NCBI GenBank assembly: GCA_900544765.1 | Contig: UQWI01000005.1 | Span: forward strand, 128,944 to 192,943 | Length of the DNA: 64,000 nucleotides | Direction of reading: 5' to 3' | From: an uncultured Eubacteriales bacterium | Lineage (GTDB): Bacteria > Bacillota > Clostridia > Oscillospirales > Oscillospiraceae | Shown here: positions 46,688 to 55,881 of the stretch, piece by piece | How positions within the stretch are numbered: the stretch's first letter is position 1 | Layout: the number at the start of each line of letters is the position of its first letter | Program-made: the position numbers and the translations under genes | The notes under the pieces: model-generated | What the model saw: the letters and a program-made list of their open reading frames with translations, nothing else | What the model was told of the DNA's origin: nothing | Database searches by the model: none

Positions 46688-46731
46688 AAAGCCCCGGTTG
46701 CGCGATAGTTGGTGGACGCAACCGGGGCTTT
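46688..46731 (+). terminator. Terminator after the CDF gene
   Basis: AAAGCCCCGGTTGCG pairs with CGCAACCGGGGCTTT across a 14-base loop. Confidence 0.8.
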
Positions 46732-46769
46732 GGCGTATAATTAGGGCAAAAGGAACTTGGAGGTGCTGT

Positions 46770-47063
46770 ATGTGCATTGCGACCGGCGTGGCAAACGGGA
46801 ACGGCGTGTCCTCGCTGCTGCTTATCCTGGGCATGAATCTGCTGTATTACGTCCCGCTCATAGTCCTTATAGTGCTGGGCATCCGCGCGCTGCTGAAGTA
46901 CCTGCGCGCCGGTAAGGGCGACCCCGCCGTCCGCCGCTCGCTGGGCGAGACGCTCAAGGCTCACCGCATGAAGAGCAACATGACTCAGGAGTTTGTAGCC
47001 GAGAGCCTCGGCGTCTCGCGCCAGGCGGTGAGCAAGTGGGAGCAGGGAGTTTCACGCAGTTAA
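46770..47063 (+). CDS. Membrane-anchored XRE-type HTH protein, apparently truncated
   Basis: 97 aa. One hydrophobic helix (about 17-42, LILGMNLLYYVPLIVLIVLG) precedes an HTH_3 domain (TLKAHRMKSNMTQEFVAESL then GVSRQAVSKWEQGVS). The frame stops right after the recognition helix; relatives continue for at least 20 residues (helices 4-5). Either a 3' deletion or a frameshift has clipped it. Normally the HTH is at the N-terminus, so the order TM-HTH is unusual too. GGAGGTG 5 bases before ATG; a strong terminator follows. Confidence 0.65.
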   Translation: MCIATGVANGNGVSSLLLILGMNLLYYVPLIVLIVLGIRALLKYLRAGKGDPAVRRSLGETLKAHRMKSNMTQEFVAESLGVSRQAVSKWEQGVSRS

Positions 47064-47089
47064 AGACACGCAGCCCGCGCTTGTGAATT

Positions 47090-47130
47090 AACAGTTGGGG
47101 AGCTTTTCGTCCAAGCTCCCCAACTGTTTT
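47090..47130. terminator. Strong bidirectional terminator
   Basis: AACAGTTGGGGAGCTT pairs perfectly with AAGCTCCCCAACTGTT around a 9-base loop, with TT(A) on both sides. It separates the HTH gene from the convergent sugar operon. Confidence 0.85.
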
Positions 47131-47162
47131 ATTGCAGATTTTAATTATATGCCATATGTGTC

Positions 47163-47804
47163 TCACCCGAGCGCCGTCATCAGCTCACCAAGAGCGTGGA
47201 TCTCCAAACCGGCGCGTTTCATAGGGCGCGGCGGGCATGTGTACGCAATGGAGAAAAAGCCTCCGGAGCGTGCAGCGTCTATTCCGCTCTGTGCATCTTC
47301 GACAACTGCGCATCGTGCAGGTTCACACTCCAGCAACTCAGCCGCCTTTAGAAACACCTCCGGGTCCGGTTTGCTTCGGGAAATCATGCTGCCGTCGACC
47401 GCAGCGTCCAGCAGCCCATTGAAGCCGAGGCGCTCTGTTATCAGCGGCGCGTTGCGGCTGGACGACGCCACGGCCAGCTTTGCTCCGCGCTCGTGCAGCG
47501 CTGTAAGGGCCTCCACCGCACCCGGTTCGATATCCTCCCGGCTCAGGTGTTTGAGCTGCTCTATGTACATCCGATTCTTTTTTTCACCCAGCCGCTCTTT
47601 TTCGTCCGGCGTCAGACGCGCGGCAAGGGGCCCGAGCACAAGTTCCAGGCTCTCCATACGGCCGATCCCTCGCGTGCGCTCGGCGATATCCGGCGGGAGT
47701 TCAAGGCCGAGCTCCGATGCCAACTCGCTCCAGGCCGCCAGGTGATACCTGTCTGTACGGCACAGCACCCCGTCCAGGTCAAAAATTATACCGTCAAATT
47801 TCAT
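47163..47804 (-). CDS. pgmB: Beta-phosphoglucomutase (HAD superfamily)
   Basis: 213 aa. Converts beta-glucose 1-phosphate to glucose 6-phosphate. Motif I FDLDGVLCRTDRYH (nucleophile Asp, acid Asp, then the T-D/H substrate residues typical of beta-PGM), cap-domain RGIGRMES, motif II AVASSSRNA, motif III KPDPEVF and motif IV VVEDAQSGIDAA. Its start overlaps the GH31 stop by 11 bases. The GH65 phosphorylase in this locus makes exactly its substrate. Last gene of the minus-strand operon. Confidence 0.93.
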   Translation of the reverse strand: MKFDGIIFDLDGVLCRTDRYHLAAWSELASELGLELPPDIAERTRGIGRMESLELVLGPLAARLTPDEKERLGEKKNRMYIEQLKHLSREDIEPGAVEALTALHERGAKLAVASSSRNAPLITERLGFNGLLDAAVDGSMISRSKPDPEVFLKAAELLECEPARCAVVEDAQSGIDAARSGGFFSIAYTCPPRPMKRAGLEIHALGELMTALG

Positions 47805-49548
47805 GGTACAGCTCCGGCAGCAGGTGAGAGCCATCGGCTCCTTCACGGACGAACACCGGAACAGTCTCGGTGCATCCGCGGGTACACACGCGCCCGCCAT
47901 GCAGGCGTTCGCCAGTGCAGAAGTCGCGCCACTCTCCCTCAGGCAGGTAGACCTCGCGCTCCGACACGCCCTCGCGCAGTACTGGAGCGACCAGAAGTGC
48001 GTCACCAAACATGTATTCGTCGTCTATATTCGTGCAAAGTGGGTCTTCCGGAAAGGCATAGGCCATCGGGCGCATGAGCGGCCTGCAATTCTCCACGCAC
48101 TTTGTGGCTTCGGCTCGTATGTACGGCAGCAACTTCATGCGCAGCAGGTGCCAGCGGCGAACCTGCTCCGTGTAGCCCGTGAGGCCGAACGCGCGCTCTA
48201 TATTCCACGGGCTGCGCTCGTTGTTCCCCTCCATGCCGGGCTGGAGCAGCTTGAACTGTCCCCCGTCCGGTTCCGAGTGCCACTGCATTATGGGGGCAAA
48301 ACAGGCGAGCTGGGTCGCGCGCAGGTAAAGTTCCGGCGTGGGAAGCTCTCCGGCGAAGCCGCCTATGTCAAAGCCCCAAAAGATGACGCCGCTCGCCGAC
48401 GCGCTCAGCCCGGCGTTGAGCTGGCTGCGGAGCTCATCGAACGTGGAGACCTGGTCGCCCGCCCAGAGTATGGGCGTGGTGTGCGCGCCCACATATCCCG
48501 CGCGGGAGAAAAGCGTCTGTCCGGGCTTCAAATGCTCGGTGTACGCCCTCGTGTACATCTGTGGGTAGAGGTTGCGCCCCTCCGCGCCGGTGGTGCCGTC
48601 GAAAAACCGTGCGCCGTCGCTGAGTATGAATTCCCCGCCGTCGGTTTTGAAGCCGTCCACGCCCAGATCTGTTAGGTATTCGCGCCGGGAAAACCAGCTC
48701 TCCACCGTCTCAGGATTGGTGAAGTCCGGCACCAGGGAGCCGGCGAACCAGTGGCCCTCCGGAATCCTGTACGGCGTGCCGTCTGCATTCTTTACGCACA
48801 GTCCGCGCTGCACGGCCTCGTCCCAGTCGCACTCGAGCTGCGCGTTCGGCGCCTCGTGCGGCTCCAGGTGCTTGTACACAGGTATCTGCCAGAGTATGAG
48901 GTGTATGCCCTTCTCGTGCAGGCACGCAATCATCTCTTCTGGCTCCGGCCAGAGACTTTCGCTTCGGAAACGATAGAACGTCGCCTCGTCGCTCCACGCC
49001 TCTATGACTGCAACGGACACGGGAAAGCCGTGTTCCTCTGCCTCTGCCACGGCGTGCTCAAGCTTTTCGCGGCTGTCCCAGTGGTTGGCAGATATCCACG
49101 GCCCGAAGACCCACTCCGGCGGCAGCACCGGTTCGCCCGTGAGGCGCATATACGCTGCGACCATCTTCTCCGGCGAGCCGGAGAAGACATGCAACGCACA
49201 GCCCTCCGGCAAGTGCAGCGTGATTGATCCGCGCTCAAACTCAAAGCACGTCGCGCGGGCGGTCTGAGCATACACTCCAAGCCCCGTGTCCGTCCAGAAG
49301 AAGGGCATGGGACAGTAGGTCTTGTCACCCTGATGGCAGAACTTCTCCTCCACGGCATTGACGGCCCTGCGGCCCATGTAATTCAGCGCGTCGTAGCGCT
49401 CGCCAAGGCCGTACACCCCGGCGTATCCGTGTGCTATGCGTACCTCAAGGCCGTCCGAAGTCCCGGTGCACGTAAAATGCGCCGGGACTCCGTTTGAGCT
49501 GGTGACGGTGAAAGCCTTGCAAGGCAGTTTGTAAGTATAGTAATCCAT
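47794..49548 (-). CDS. GH31 alpha-glucosidase
   Basis: 584 aa, shorter than most GH31 (650-800). Retaining hydrolase; nucleophile Asp303 in DGFKTDGGEF and acid/base Asp365 in LWAGDQVSTF are intact, with GIHLILWQIPVYKHL and FWGFDIGGFAGE as other family blocks. No signal peptide, so it acts on imported oligosaccharide. ATG 49548 lies 2 bp after the upstream permease stop (TGACTATG). The open frame continues far upstream antisense to the permease, which I disregard. Confidence 0.92.
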   Translation of the reverse strand: MDYYTYKLPCKAFTVTSSNGVPAHFTCTGTSDGLEVRIAHGYAGVYGLGERYDALNYMGRRAVNAVEEKFCHQGDKTYCPMPFFWTDTGLGVYAQTARATCFEFERGSITLHLPEGCALHVFSGSPEKMVAAYMRLTGEPVLPPEWVFGPWISANHWDSREKLEHAVAEAEEHGFPVSVAVIEAWSDEATFYRFRSESLWPEPEEMIACLHEKGIHLILWQIPVYKHLEPHEAPNAQLECDWDEAVQRGLCVKNADGTPYRIPEGHWFAGSLVPDFTNPETVESWFSRREYLTDLGVDGFKTDGGEFILSDGARFFDGTTGAEGRNLYPQMYTRAYTEHLKPGQTLFSRAGYVGAHTTPILWAGDQVSTFDELRSQLNAGLSASASGVIFWGFDIGGFAGELPTPELYLRATQLACFAPIMQWHSEPDGGQFKLLQPGMEGNNERSPWNIERAFGLTGYTEQVRRWHLLRMKLLPYIRAEATKCVENCRPLMRPMAYAFPEDPLCTNIDDEYMFGDALLVAPVLREGVSEREVYLPEGEWRDFCTGERLHGGRVCTRGCTETVPVFVREGADGSHLLPELYHEI

Positions 49549-49550
49549 AG

Positions 49551-50378
49551 TCAACCCTTTATTCCTCCGGCCATAAGACCGTTTTTGAACTGCTTCTGCG
49601 CGCAAAGGTAGATGATGATTATAGGTATCATCGAGATGAGGCTGCCCGCCATGAGCACGTTGTACTCGGTGTTGTACTGCCCGTTCAGCGTGGAGAGCGC
49701 TATCGGCAGCGTCATCTTGTTGCGGTCGTTCAGCATGAGCAGCGGCCAGAGGTAGTCGTTCCAGCTCTCCATGAAGGTTGTGACGGCCAGAGTCGCAAGC
49801 GTCGGGGCGCAGAGCGGCAGGGCGATACGGCCATAGACATGGAATATACCCGCGCCATCCACCCGCGCCGCGTCCAGATAGTCGTTTGGTATGGACTTCA
49901 TCTGCTGCACCAGCATGAACACGGCGAAGGGTTTGAAGATACTCGGCAGTATGACACTCGCGTAGCTGTCGATGAGGCCGAGACGATTCATGATGATGAA
50001 GAGCGGAATCATCGTGACCTGCGTGGGTATCATCATCATGGCCAGGTACAACTTCAGGATGACGTCGCTGCCACGGAAACGTATTTTTGCAAACGCGAAC
50101 GCCGCCATGCTCGCCGAGATTAGCGTAATCAACGTGAAAGACACGGATACCAAAAGGCTGTTCCCTATCGTGCGCATGAATGGAAAGCGCGAGAACACCT
50201 CCTGGTAGGCGTCCAGAGTGGGCTCGTCGGGTATCCACTCGATGGGTATGCTCATCAGCGCGCCGCGGCTCTTTAGCGAGGTCGATATCATCCACAGGAA
50301 GGGTATCATCGCTACGACAGCCAGCAGTATACTCACGACATAGTAGCCCGTCGTGCTTAGATGGCGTTTACGAATCAT
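49551..50378 (-). CDS. Sugar ABC transporter permease, MalG type
   Basis: 275 aa, six membrane helices. The cytoplasmic EAA loop that contacts the ATPase reads DAARVDGAGIFHVYGRIALP. With the next-upstream permease it forms the CUT1 membrane channel. Starts 11 bases inside the end of the preceding permease gene. No ATPase (MsmX/MalK-like) is encoded in the locus; a shared one elsewhere is expected. Confidence 0.92.
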   Translation of the reverse strand: MIRKRHLSTTGYYVVSILLAVVAMIPFLWMISTSLKSRGALMSIPIEWIPDEPTLDAYQEVFSRFPFMRTIGNSLLVSVSFTLITLISASMAAFAFAKIRFRGSDVILKLYLAMMMIPTQVTMIPLFIIMNRLGLIDSYASVILPSIFKPFAVFMLVQQMKSIPNDYLDAARVDGAGIFHVYGRIALPLCAPTLATLAVTTFMESWNDYLWPLLMLNDRNKMTLPIALSTLNGQYNTEYNVLMAGSLISMIPIIIIYLCAQKQFKNGLMAGGIKG

Positions 50379-51291
50379 AATTCACCCACTTTTTCTGCCC
50401 CTTCATCTGCAGCCAGGTGCAGAGCATGATTATAATGAACAGCAGCCACGAGAAGGCCGCGGCGTAGCCCATGCGGTAGTAGCGGAAGCCGTATTTGTAT
50501 ATCCTTTCGACCATGACCTGCGTCGCGCCGTTCGGCCCGCCGTCGGTCATAATCATAATCTGCGGGAAGAGCTGGAATGCGTTTATCAGGCTGACTATGA
50601 GGACGTAGAAGATAGCGGGCGTCATCAGGGGCAGGGTTATTTTCCAAAAGCGCTGCCACGCTCCGGCACCGTCCAGCGCAGCGGCCTCGTAGTAGCTCTT
50701 GTTGATTCCCACCATGCCGGAGAGCAGAATCAGTCCGAAAAAGCCCATGTCCTTCCACACGCTCACCAGCACTATGGCGGGCATGGCCCAGTTCTCGTCC
50801 AGCAGCCAGCCCGGTCCATTTATGCCGAAGATGGCAAGTATGTTGTTCACCGCGCCGTACTGCGGCGAGAGCATGCTCTTCCATATCATGCTCGCCGCGA
50901 CCCAACTGGTCAGCACGGGGATGTAGTAGATTATGCGGAACGCCGTCACGCCCCGCCGCTCACGCGAGAGCAAGTACGCCACGCCGAGCGAACAGGCGAG
51001 CATAAGCGGGATGTAAAGGACTATGTATTCGAGCGTGTTGCCGAGCACCTGCCAGAACTCTCCCGTCCCGAGGATGGCCTTATAGTTCTCCAGCCCTATG
51101 AAGTGCTCGGACAAAAAGCCCGGGTCGGTTATCCTGTCCAGTCCGTTCCAATCCGTGAGGCTCATCAGGAAGGACACAACTATGGGCAGCAGTGAAAATA
51201 CCGCCAGCCCTATGAAACTCGGCAGCAGGAAAGGCGAAGCCGTCAGCAGCCCGTCCTGCCCTCTTATGTGCTTTTGCTTTTTCTTGCGCAC
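50368..51291 (-). CDS. Sugar ABC transporter permease, MalF type
   Basis: 307 aa. First helix at about 17-40, EAA loop EAAALDGAGAWQRFWKITLP. GTG start, AAGGAG 8 bases upstream. Located 63 bp behind the solute-binding protein gene; partner of the MalG-type permease. Confidence 0.92.
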   Translation of the reverse strand: MRKKKQKHIRGQDGLLTASPFLLPSFIGLAVFSLLPIVVSFLMSLTDWNGLDRITDPGFLSEHFIGLENYKAILGTGEFWQVLGNTLEYIVLYIPLMLACSLGVAYLLSRERRGVTAFRIIYYIPVLTSWVAASMIWKSMLSPQYGAVNNILAIFGINGPGWLLDENWAMPAIVLVSVWKDMGFFGLILLSGMVGINKSYYEAAALDGAGAWQRFWKITLPLMTPAIFYVLIVSLINAFQLFPQIMIMTDGGPNGATQVMVERIYKYGFRYYRMGYAAAFSWLLFIIIMLCTWLQMKGQKKWVNYDS

Positions 51292-51354
51292 GGCGGCATC
51301 TCCTTGCTGTTAAAGCTGCGGGGAGGGGTGTCCCCCTCCCCTTGCGGTTTCAGT

Positions 51355-52647
51355 TTATCCCAGTGAAATTTGTGCCTCGCACTGCGCCTGCGCGTTGTCG
51401 AGCGCCTCCTGCACGCTTATGGTGCCTGCGGCGGCGGCCTCAAGCTGCTGGCCGATGATGTCGCTCATGAGGGCGTAGTCCTCGATGACGGGCGGGACGA
51501 CCAGGTAGTCAAGGCTCTCGAACACGGCCTCGCGGTTGTCCGGCGGGGTCAGGTCGAGGTAGCTGGAAAGAGTCTCCTCGTCGTTGATGGCGGGCAGATC
51601 CCAGCCAGCCTCGATGCGAATCTCCGCTGCCTTCGGGCTGGAGCAGAGCCAGGTTATCCAGGTCATGGCCGCTTCCTTGTTCTCGCTGGCCTCGTTGACG
51701 ACGCAGGCGTTGGAGAAGAAGTGGGTGGCCTTCTGAGTCATGCCGGGCTCGACGGCGATGTCCCACTCGAAGTCGCAGCTCTCGGCGAAGGTGTTGAACG
51801 ACCAGATTCCGGTGGGTATCATGCCCAGACGGCCGCTCATGAAGAGGTCCCAGTCGCTCATGCCGCCCATCTGCTCAGCGGTGGGCTGGACGTTGCTGAC
51901 CAGTACGCGGTCGGCCATCATCTGGGCCGCAGCCACGTTCTCGGGAGAGTTAATCGTGAACTCGGTCTTGTCCTCGTTGAGCAGGCTGCCGCCGAACTGG
52001 GCGCAGGCCTTGTAGAACTCGTTGTAGGTCAGCGGCTGGTAGTAGCCGTAGATGTCGTCGCCCAGGGCGCGGATGGCCTCGGCGGCTGCCTGGACGTCGT
52101 CCTGAGTCCAGTCGGAGGTCGGATACTCGAGATTGGCCTGGTCGAAGAGGTCCTTGTTATAGACCAGGACGACGTTGGAGAAGTTGCCGGGCAGGCCGTA
52201 CTGGACGCCGTCAACGGTGAAGGCGGAGAGCGCAGTCTCGTCAAGGCCGCTCAGGTCCACGCCCTCGATGGGGGCGAGCGCGCCCATGCCGGCGTAGGCG
52301 GCGAAGTTCTCTATGTTCATCTCGAAGCAGTCGGGGGCGGTACCGCCGACAATGCGGGTCTGCATCTGGGTGAAGTAGTCGTCGATGGCGATGGTTTCAA
52401 TTTCTACGGTGATGTTCGGGTATTCCTCGTGGAACGCCTCATACATACGCTGCAGGGTCTCCTCGTTTCCACCGGAAGAGTTGAAGTTGCAGTAGGTAAT
52501 GGTTACGGGTTCGGACGCGACGTCGCCGCCGCTCTCAGCGGGTGCGGTGGGCTCGGAACTGGGCTCGCTCGTCTGCGTGCCGCAGGCCGACAGGACCATC
52601 AGCAGGGAGAGGCAGCAGGCCAGGACTGCAAACAACCTCTTTTTCAT
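51355..52647 (-). CDS. Sugar ABC transporter solute-binding lipoprotein
   Basis: 430 aa. Signal peptide with lipobox VLSAC (Cys about 22), then a Ser/Thr/Pro/Glu linker and a two-lobe SBP_bac_1 fold (VTITYCNFNSSGGNEETLQ; MTWITWLCSSPKAAEI). Binds an oligosaccharide outside the cell. Its strong ribosome site (AAGGAGG) fits the high expression usual for such proteins. First transport gene; lacI lies 212 bp upstream on the same strand. That 212-bp gap contains several small GC hairpins but no clear promoter. Confidence 0.92.
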   Translation of the reverse strand: MKKRLFAVLACCLSLLMVLSACGTQTSEPSSEPTAPAESGGDVASEPVTITYCNFNSSGGNEETLQRMYEAFHEEYPNITVEIETIAIDDYFTQMQTRIVGGTAPDCFEMNIENFAAYAGMGALAPIEGVDLSGLDETALSAFTVDGVQYGLPGNFSNVVLVYNKDLFDQANLEYPTSDWTQDDVQAAAEAIRALGDDIYGYYQPLTYNEFYKACAQFGGSLLNEDKTEFTINSPENVAAAQMMADRVLVSNVQPTAEQMGGMSDWDLFMSGRLGMIPTGIWSFNTFAESCDFEWDIAVEPGMTQKATHFFSNACVVNEASENKEAAMTWITWLCSSPKAAEIRIEAGWDLPAINDEETLSSYLDLTPPDNREAVFESLDYLVVPPVIEDYALMSDIIGQQLEAAAAGTISVQEALDNAQAQCEAQISLG

Positions 52648-52859
52648 TTCTCATTTCCTCCTTGAAAGTTAGTTCATATGCTCGGTAGGCTCGCGCGTTG
52701 CCTACTTATAGCTGGTCGCTTGGCCGCGGGCGTTCAGCCAGAAAACACGGAAAGCTCACATGCGCGCATTGTCAGCAGGCGCAGCCTGCCTCGCGCATTG
52801 CCGGAGTAAGGTCAAAGGTTCAGAAGCAAATTCTGGAGCTGTGCTTGATTTCTGCGTGC

Positions 52860-53888
52860 TCACACTCTCTTAACGCTTCCACGCTCAACCAGCGTGACCG
52901 GCAGGATGAGCTCCTGTTTGGTAAGCTCCGGCTCGTTGATGTTGCGAATCAGCAGTTCAACAGCCTTCTCGCCCTTGAGCGAAATCTGCTGCTTGACCGT
53001 GGAAAGGCCGGGGGTGAGATACTGGGCAATTTCGAGGTCGTCGAAGCCCATGAGCGAGATGTCCTCCGGCACGCGCACGCCGCGCTCGTAGAACGCCTTG
53101 GCCGCGCCTATGGCCAGAATGTCTGCCGCGGCGACGATCGCGGTGGCCCGGGTCTGCGAATCCATGAGCCGGTTCGCGCTCTCAATGCCGTCGGAGTAGT
53201 CTATATTCCCCTCGAACACCAGCTCCGGGTGGAATTCGACACCGTACTCGGCCAGTGCGTCCCTGTACCCGGCCAGGCGCTTCTTCATAACGCCGTTGTC
53301 CTTGATGCGCCCACAGAAGAAAGCTATGTCCCTGTGGCCGCACTCCAGGACGTGCTTCGTGGCGAGATAACTGCCGTAGGCGTCGTCTATGCGCACGTTG
53401 TGATAGTAGTGGTCGTTGCAGTAGCTGTCTATGAGCACTATGGGTATCTGGCTCTTCTTCATCTGCTGATAGAACTCATCGGGGTACATGCCTATGACAA
53501 TGATGCCGTCCAGGTTGCGCTCCTTGGCCAGCATCAGATAGCTCTCGTTCGCGTCCGTCGCGGAGATGAGGACGTGATAGCCCTTCTGCCGCGCGCAGAG
53601 TTCTATGCTGCCGAGTATCTCGGAGTAGAACTGGTTCTGGAACATCAGCCTGCCGCCGCCCTCGGTCTGTGGCACGACCACGCCTATGAGCTTGCTTGAG
53701 CGCCCCGCGCTTGAGAGCGTGCGAGCGGCCATGTTGGGGGCGTAACCCAGCTCCTTGATGGCCCGCTCGACGCGCTTGCGCGTTTCGTCGGATATGGGCC
53801 TCTTGCCGCTTATCGCATAGCTGACCGCCGCCGTGGTTACGCCGGCCGCCTGGGCTACGTCTTTCATAGTCACTCTCTGGTTCGCCAT
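52860..53888 (-). CDS. LacI-family repressor of the sugar locus
   Basis: 342 aa. N-terminal HTH TMKDVAQAAGVTTAAVSYAI with hinge helix NMAARTLSS, then a periplasmic-binding-like effector domain (LIGVVVPQTEGG; DGIIVIGMYPDE; ATAIVAAADILAIGAAKAF). GAGGTG 7 bases before ATG. A palindromic operator sits 15 bp upstream of the start, suggesting autoregulation, and a like site precedes the divergent hydrolase gene. Confidence 0.92.
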   Translation of the reverse strand: MANQRVTMKDVAQAAGVTTAAVSYAISGKRPISDETRKRVERAIKELGYAPNMAARTLSSAGRSSKLIGVVVPQTEGGGRLMFQNQFYSEILGSIELCARQKGYHVLISATDANESYLMLAKERNLDGIIVIGMYPDEFYQQMKKSQIPIVLIDSYCNDHYYHNVRIDDAYGSYLATKHVLECGHRDIAFFCGRIKDNGVMKKRLAGYRDALAEYGVEFHPELVFEGNIDYSDGIESANRLMDSQTRATAIVAAADILAIGAAKAFYERGVRVPEDISLMGFDDLEIAQYLTPGLSTVKQQISLKGEKAVELLIRNINEPELTKQELILPVTLVERGSVKRV

Positions 53889-53902
53889 TTATATGCACCT
53901 CG

Positions 53903-53924
53903 CTAATTTAAGCGATTAAATTAG
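53903..53924. promoter_or_regulatory. Operator 1 (upstream of lacI)
   Basis: Perfect inverted repeat CTAATTTAA-GCGA-TTAAATTAG; the CG-centred core TTTAAGCGATTAAA fits a LacI-family site. Confidence 0.8.
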
Positions 53925-53994
53925 TTCCTGACTTAATATTAGCCAATGCGCCGCCGAATGTCAAGAGTATTTTTTACATTCAGCACAATTTTTA

Positions 53995-54022
53995 TTGACA
54001 ACGGTCGTGTTTGTGATATGAT
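53995..54022 (+). promoter_or_regulatory. Promoter of the hydrolase/phosphorylase operon
   Basis: TTGACA at 53995-54000, 16-bp spacer, extended -10 TGTGATATGAT ending at 54022. Operator 2 lies just downstream over the start of the transcript. Confidence 0.85.
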
Positions 54023-54044
54023 GTTAACAACATCAGAACGGTTA

Positions 54045-54068
54045 AATTTTTTAAACGATTAAATTATT
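54045..54068. promoter_or_regulatory. Operator 2 (upstream of the hydrolase operon)
   Basis: Core TTTAAACGATTAAA (54050-54063) differs by one base from operator 1; a further half-site AACGGTTAAATT lies at 54037-54048. Position downstream of the -10 suits roadblock repression. Confidence 0.8.
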
Positions 54069-54081
54069 GCGAGGTTTGCCT

Positions 54082-55881
54082 ATGAGAGAGCTGTACCTTC
54101 CAACGGGAAACGAGTATGTCTCGCTGCCCGACATCAGCGAGCGCACGGCTGCAATCTGGAGCTTTTCCTGCCTGCACATGGGCGCAAAGGGGCTGGTTGA
54201 GTTCCATGGCGACGGCTCAGTTCCTGTTATGGCGCCGTTTGTACATAGCAGAGGTGCGAACTTGCCTCTGACGGACATGGCCTGGCAGCGTCTGGAATAC
54301 TGGGCGCCGGAGTTCACTGCCCATGCCGGCAGTCTGACGGTGCGCGGAACCATACTCGCCCCCGTGGGCGAGCGCGGGTTTATATACCGGTTAAGCCTTG
54401 AGAACCCGACGGCCTCGGCCATAGACGCCGCCTACGGCCTGAGCGGCCTCTGGGCAGGGGCGCGCGTATGTATCAACGAGAGCCGCGAGATACGGGGCGA
54501 GATGAGCGTCACGGACAGCCTGTGGAACTCGGGCCCCGTGTTTGAACTCAGTTGCGGACTGCCCTTCCTGGCGTTTGCCCCGATGTGCGAGCGCGAAATT
54601 GACGCGATCCACGCCGAAACCGGCGCCGGCACATCCTACCGGCTGACAAGGTGCGTTACGCTCGGCCCCGGCGAGAGCGAGAGCTGCTGCTTCTACTGGG
54701 GACTTGGCTACGAGGAAGTCGCCGCTGCCACCAGCGCCAAGGAGATGCTCCGGCAGGGATGGAACCACGAGTTGAAAACGACCCTCGACTATTTGCGCAG
54801 CCGCTCCTGGCATACGGACGACGCGCATCTGCGCGCACTGTACAACACGAATCTCTTTTTCTGCATCTTCTACTCCACCGGCCGGACAATAGACACCGAG
54901 GAGCTCGTCCTGATCACCAGCCGCAGCCCGCGCTACTACGTCTCGGCGGCGTATTGGGACAGGGACAGCCTGTTTTGGAGCTTCCCCGGCATACTCGACG
55001 CCGACGCCGCGCTTGCGCGCGAAATGCTGCTCTACGCCTTTGGGCGGCAGGGACGCAACATAGGCACCCACTCGCGCTTCATAGACGGCACGGTGCTGGA
55101 GCCGGGCTTTGAGCTCGACGAGCTCGTGGCGCCCGTGATAGCGCTCGAGCGCTATGTCAAGGCTACGGGCGACGAGAGCGTACTGGCCATACCCGATGTT
55201 GCCGCCGGTGTGGAGCGCATACTGCACACACTCAATTCCATGCGCCATGACAGTGAATGGCTCTATGAGACCTTCCTGATGCCCACGGACGACATGCACA
55301 CATACCCTTACCTGAGCTATGACAACGTCCTGGTCTGGCGCGCACTGCGCGCGCTTGCCCGGCTATATCCGGAGCGCTGCGGCGCTCTTGCGCAGGAGGC
55401 CGAGGCTGTACGCGAGGCCGTCTACCGTTTCTGCACCGACGAGGGCGAATTCGGGCGCTACTTTGTCTGGAGTACAGACCTCGCCGGTCACAGCGACGTC
55501 TACGACGAGCCGCCCGGCTCGCTGCTGCTCCTGCCATACCTGGGCTTCTGCGCCGCAGACGACCCCATCTGGCTCAACACCGCGCGCATGATACGCTCGC
55601 CGGACTACGCATACAGCTTTGCCGATTGCGAATTCGCCGACATAGGCTGCGCTCACGCGCCGCATCCCTGGCTGCCGAGCGTGGCCAACAGCCTGCTCTC
55701 GGGTGAGAGTGGGCGCGCGCTGGATATACTCCGCCGCGCGGAGCTGGACAACGGCATCGTCTGCGAGAGCATAGACGAACACACGGGCGAGTGCGCCACC
55801 GGCGAGCACTTTGCCACCGCCGCAGGCTTTGTCTGCCACGCGCTCAGATACGCTTTAGGAGGCGTCGAGTATGAGGAATGA
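54082..55881 (+). CDS. Six-hairpin glycosidase, GDE/amylo-alpha-1,6-glucosidase-like
   Basis: 599 aa. An N-terminal beta-sandwich (about 1-220) precedes an (alpha/alpha)6 barrel with the WDRDSLFWSFPGILDAD block found in glycogen-debranching and GH63-type enzymes, then EPGFELDELVAPV and TFLMPTDD, whose acidic residues are likely catalytic. No signal peptide. Exact family uncertain (GH63, GH125 and GH133 are alternatives). Start at 54082 after GAGG. Ends 11 bases inside the next gene (ATGAGGAATGA). Confidence 0.7.
   Translation: MRELYLPTGNEYVSLPDISERTAAIWSFSCLHMGAKGLVEFHGDGSVPVMAPFVHSRGANLPLTDMAWQRLEYWAPEFTAHAGSLTVRGTILAPVGERGFIYRLSLENPTASAIDAAYGLSGLWAGARVCINESREIRGEMSVTDSLWNSGPVFELSCGLPFLAFAPMCEREIDAIHAETGAGTSYRLTRCVTLGPGESESCCFYWGLGYEEVAAATSAKEMLRQGWNHELKTTLDYLRSRSWHTDDAHLRALYNTNLFFCIFYSTGRTIDTEELVLITSRSPRYYVSAAYWDRDSLFWSFPGILDADAALAREMLLYAFGRQGRNIGTHSRFIDGTVLEPGFELDELVAPVIALERYVKATGDESVLAIPDVAAGVERILHTLNSMRHDSEWLYETFLMPTDDMHTYPYLSYDNVLVWRALRALARLYPERCGALAQEAEAVREAVYRFCTDEGEFGRYFVWSTDLAGHSDVYDEPPGSLLLLPYLGFCAADDPIWLNTARMIRSPDYAYSFADCEFADIGCAHAPHPWLPSVANSLLSGESGRALDILRRAELDNGIVCESIDEHTGECATGEHFATAAGFVCHALRYALGGVEYEE

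Noticed and set aside
49549..50295. Upstream extension of the GH31 frame
   Set aside because: The extension lies entirely over the MalG-type permease gene on the same strand in another frame and has no domain; ATG 49548 directly follows the permease stop.
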